From NCBI RefSeq assembly GCF_963855985.1, contig NC_087105.1, forward strand, positions 1,738,501 to 1,802,500: a stretch of DNA of 64,000 bases, given 5' to 3'. Origin of the DNA: Ostrinia nubilalis (taxonomy: Eukaryota > Arthropoda > Insecta > Lepidoptera > Crambidae). The stretch's first letter is position 1, and every line of letters begins with the position of its first letter. A program made the translations under genes and the position numbers. Shown piece after piece: positions 61,201 to 64,000 of the stretch. The notes beneath the pieces were generated by a model. The model made no database searches, had not been told where the DNA came from, and saw only the letters and a program-made list of their open reading frames with translations.

Positions 61201-64000
61201 TGTTAAAGATTTTTAGAAACGAATTAATTTCGGCTGCGGTCGAGTTGTTTATTTTTATTGTAGTAACTGAATTGTTTACAAATTGCTTGAAGTGAACTGA
61301 AATCATTTGATAAAGTATATTTTATGGCGTATTTTCTTTAATTTATTATCCCTCCACAGATTATTTTGAAACACGAAACGCTGGTTATAACGCTGATCAT
61401 AGATATTTATGATCGTAACTAACATTTTTGAATGAATAAAGCAAAGGAATTCAACCCTGTAATTTTTTTTATTTAAGACGAATTTATTTTCATAAAAAGT
61501 TTTTACCCCGTCTCTACATTTTCTATCTTTTAAATTTTGCAAATAAGCAAAGGCATTCGACATACAGCCTACAATGCGAAACCAGTATGTAGATACAGAT
61601 CCATTCGCAGCCAAATTTGAAAGCGCAAATAGTCGAGTCATGCTGGCAGTACATAATCGCACAAAGGTAGGCAGTGGTATGCGCCCCAGGGCCGGCTGCC
61701 ATCAAATACAGTGACTGTGCAGTCCCCCCGATCGATAGTCCGGCTCTGTCATTAGTACCTGAAACGCTTTTTCCAGCCAGTGTTAAAAACTTTGTTTTTA
61801 TTATTCAAAAAGTTCAGCCAGCGTTTATGGGTTCCTTTTTTGAAAACGGCAATTAGATTTTATACGAGTTCCTTTTTTAAAAACGAACTCCCAATGGCTG
61901 TCTGTGGTTTAGAGCGCGCGCTTTTTTCGCTATTTAACAAACCTCTATTGGTAAACAATGAATAGTAAAAATGTCGTCATAATGCTCAATAATGACATTG
62001 TTTAAACCCTTTATATCGAAGATCTTCAGATTTCGATTAAAGTACATTCCGTGTCACTCAAGCGTTGTTTTTAATGTGAGATTTGTAATCACAAACCAGT
62101 CTTAGCCTATAAACAGTGGAGCGAGCCAATCGTCGTCCACAATACCAATACACAATCATTGCTGAACTAAGTAGTTGTACAGTCGGCTGCGAAAAGTGTT
62201 TAAAGTAATGGATTAAAATATGACACTATCAATTAACGATTTCCATGCTGTCAAATATACATCTAAATGATGTAAAGTGACGTCATAATTATGTGTGCTT
62301 TCGGTTTTTTGGTAAATAAAAAGATTTTATTGAGGTAGTTAACTGAGACTGGGTTTTACTTAATCTCAATTACTTAACTCTAGCTTGCTCAAATACTAGT
62401 ATTTATTCTGTGGTTCTAGTGGTCTTTATTGCGTTTTTATTTTATGTATTTGTGATACAAAGCCTAGGTATATAAGCCTGATATTATCTGATATTTTTCT
62501 CCAAAATGCAGTTTCTATTAACTTGTTAAAATGTGTCATTAATACGTATCTAAATTGATATTCACAACAGAGAAACAAACGACACTATTTTAAATGTTGG
62601 TCACTGTACTTAAGACTGCAAAAAGAAACTAGACCTTAACAAAACCCAACAGGGTTCAATTTTTAACACACTCAGCACACTATCAAGTAGTTTTATGGCG
62701 CATTCAAGGCGGTATACTGACTCTGATATTGTAATTTGTTCTGCGATGTGCGTTTTATACGCGGAAACGCAACGTTTGTATGCGGAAACGCTGCGTTTAT
62801 GTGGAGTATAGTATTTAAAGTATTGATAATAACTGCTAAGTGACTTATAATGGCGACAAAACTTATATTAGAATGAGCATTCCATCAAAAAATATAACAG
62901 TAAAAATCAATACATACATCAGAATCTTAATTATTAACTTTGAAATAAAATATACCCCAGATTTTAATTGGTTATAATTAGGTATTTTTTGTAACCGATT
63001 TTTTAATGAAATATAAACCCTATTAAAAGTATTTGTATCTATACAAATATGTAATTAAGAAAATTATTCCAAAATCTATATTTTTGTACTCTACTGAACC
63101 CTGCGACTGTTACTATAATTTGTCTTAACGTCCTTTTTTAGAATTTTATTCTAATGTATCAGAAGATTCCACTATCCACCTCTACCATATCAGTGTAACT
63201 GATTTGCATACAGTACCATAGACAAAAACGGCGCATTACAGCTTCATTAGTTACAGAGTTTTCTAGTCTATGTCTATTTTTGCTGCGCTGTGCGTGTGAT
63301 TCGTTTTTGCCGGTTTGCATAATTTCTAACTTGTCTGTGGTTACGTAAACAAGTCTATTTGCTCTGAGCCTAGATTCTTAGTAAATTGTATATATTTTTG
63401 CTTATAAACATACTTAGGTTATTGCCTGGTTGTTTATCTAATAGTTAGTTTAATGAATTCTATTTTTAGACATTATTTTTATTTTAAATTGATAGAGACA
63501 TTTTGTTAGGCAATTTAAGCCTATTCTTCATTAAAACTATGTTGGATTTGCAATTTTTATACAAAAGGAGAGCTTAATACTAAAAGAATTATTATATACC
63601 AGTCAAATATCTCACTTAGAGGAACTATGAGTGTCTGTGCGATAAAAAACTATTATGTATTAAAATAATTTAAGCTCTATCATCGCTTTTTGAAAAAATA
63701 TCTTGAGTGCTTATTAATATAAAACAGTTCCTAATTTTTCAGGAAAGCTTTTCCTTATATTTACGTACAAGTATTATCAATCATAGATCTCAACTTCTAT
63801 GGTTTTATTTTATGGGTCAAACGGTTTCAGCACAAGTTTCAGTAAGAAATCAGCTGATCTATACAAAAAATAGCTATCGATTCAACCAAAATTGGCAGCA
63901 CTAGGTATTAGATGTGTGTCGACTGGCTGGCTTATTTGATGGATATTTTTACACAATATTTAAATAAATATCCCAGCTCAGAAGCGTTTTGATAATGCCA
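58271..64000 (-). other. hth intron upstream of exon A; nothing coding seen
   Basis: AT-rich sequence lying upstream of exon A on the hth strand, probably the intron to the first coding exon. I looked for an MAQPR-type first exon followed by GT and saw none. Contents are one 132-bp MITE at 58844-58975, an imperfect palindrome at 59892-59924, and a duplicated 20-bp motif (GCGGAAACGC) at 62757-62797. The rest shows no structure I can name. Confidence 0.7.
58844..58975. mobile_element. 132-bp MITE with GTACAGTCAGCGTCAAA ends
   Basis: Ends GTACAGTCAGCGTCAAATA and TATTTGACGCTGACTGTAC (with one offset base) are inverted copies. Inner CCCAAAGT/ACTTTGGG blocks also pair. Non-coding. Confidence 0.8.

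Overview
The window is eukaryotic, intron-dominated DNA from an insect, most likely a moth or butterfly. It carries most of the 5' coding half of homothorax (hth, the Meis-type TALE homeobox gene) on the minus strand. Five consecutive coding exons can be placed to the base from splice sites, matching phases and near-identity to the Hth/Meis N-terminus: 57272-57444, 52600-52741, 27484-27534, 24214-24264 and 19419-19589. Joined in that order they give 198 codons with no break in frame, covering the variable N-terminus and the whole Exd-binding (HM/MEIS) domain, and ending at a serine-rich linker. The short first coding exon lies above 57445 or beyond the right edge. I could not find the homeodomain exons in the 19 kb left of the last exon. 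Reading through the last donor gives a 32-residue tail and a stop, a possible homeodomain-less end. Lepidoptera is inferred from the repeat families: the RTE 3' end with an ATG-repeat tail, tRNA-derived SINEs, a jockey-like LINE end, and a MITE family starting GGCTGAGTTGCACC.

Layout. 1-19418 is intron or 3' region. It holds a 3.2 kb Transib-type DNA transposon at 5630-8856 with ~795 bp inverted arms, which contains a SINE and an RTE insertion. 19419-27534 carries three hth exons in fairly repeat-poor introns. 27535-52599 is one 25 kb intron: a nest of MITEs at 29-32.6 kb, LINE fragments at 36-44 kb, a GC-richer stretch at about 45-51.7 kb where I saw no repeats, and inverted-repeat elements ending 39 bp from an exon. 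52742-57271 ends in decayed tandem copies of the neighbouring hth exon. 57272-58270 holds the intact copy and a second tandem-repeat block. 58271-64000 is AT-rich intron with one small MITE.

The two most notable systems are the Transib (RAG1-related) element, with RSS-like CACGGTG ends, a CGGCG target duplication and a near-perfect long hairpin architecture inside a transcription unit, and the local amplification of an hth coding exon. One amplified copy still has an acceptor-like site, an open frame, a good donor and the right phases to act as an alternative exon. All coordinates, matches and counts were read by eye; no database search was run.
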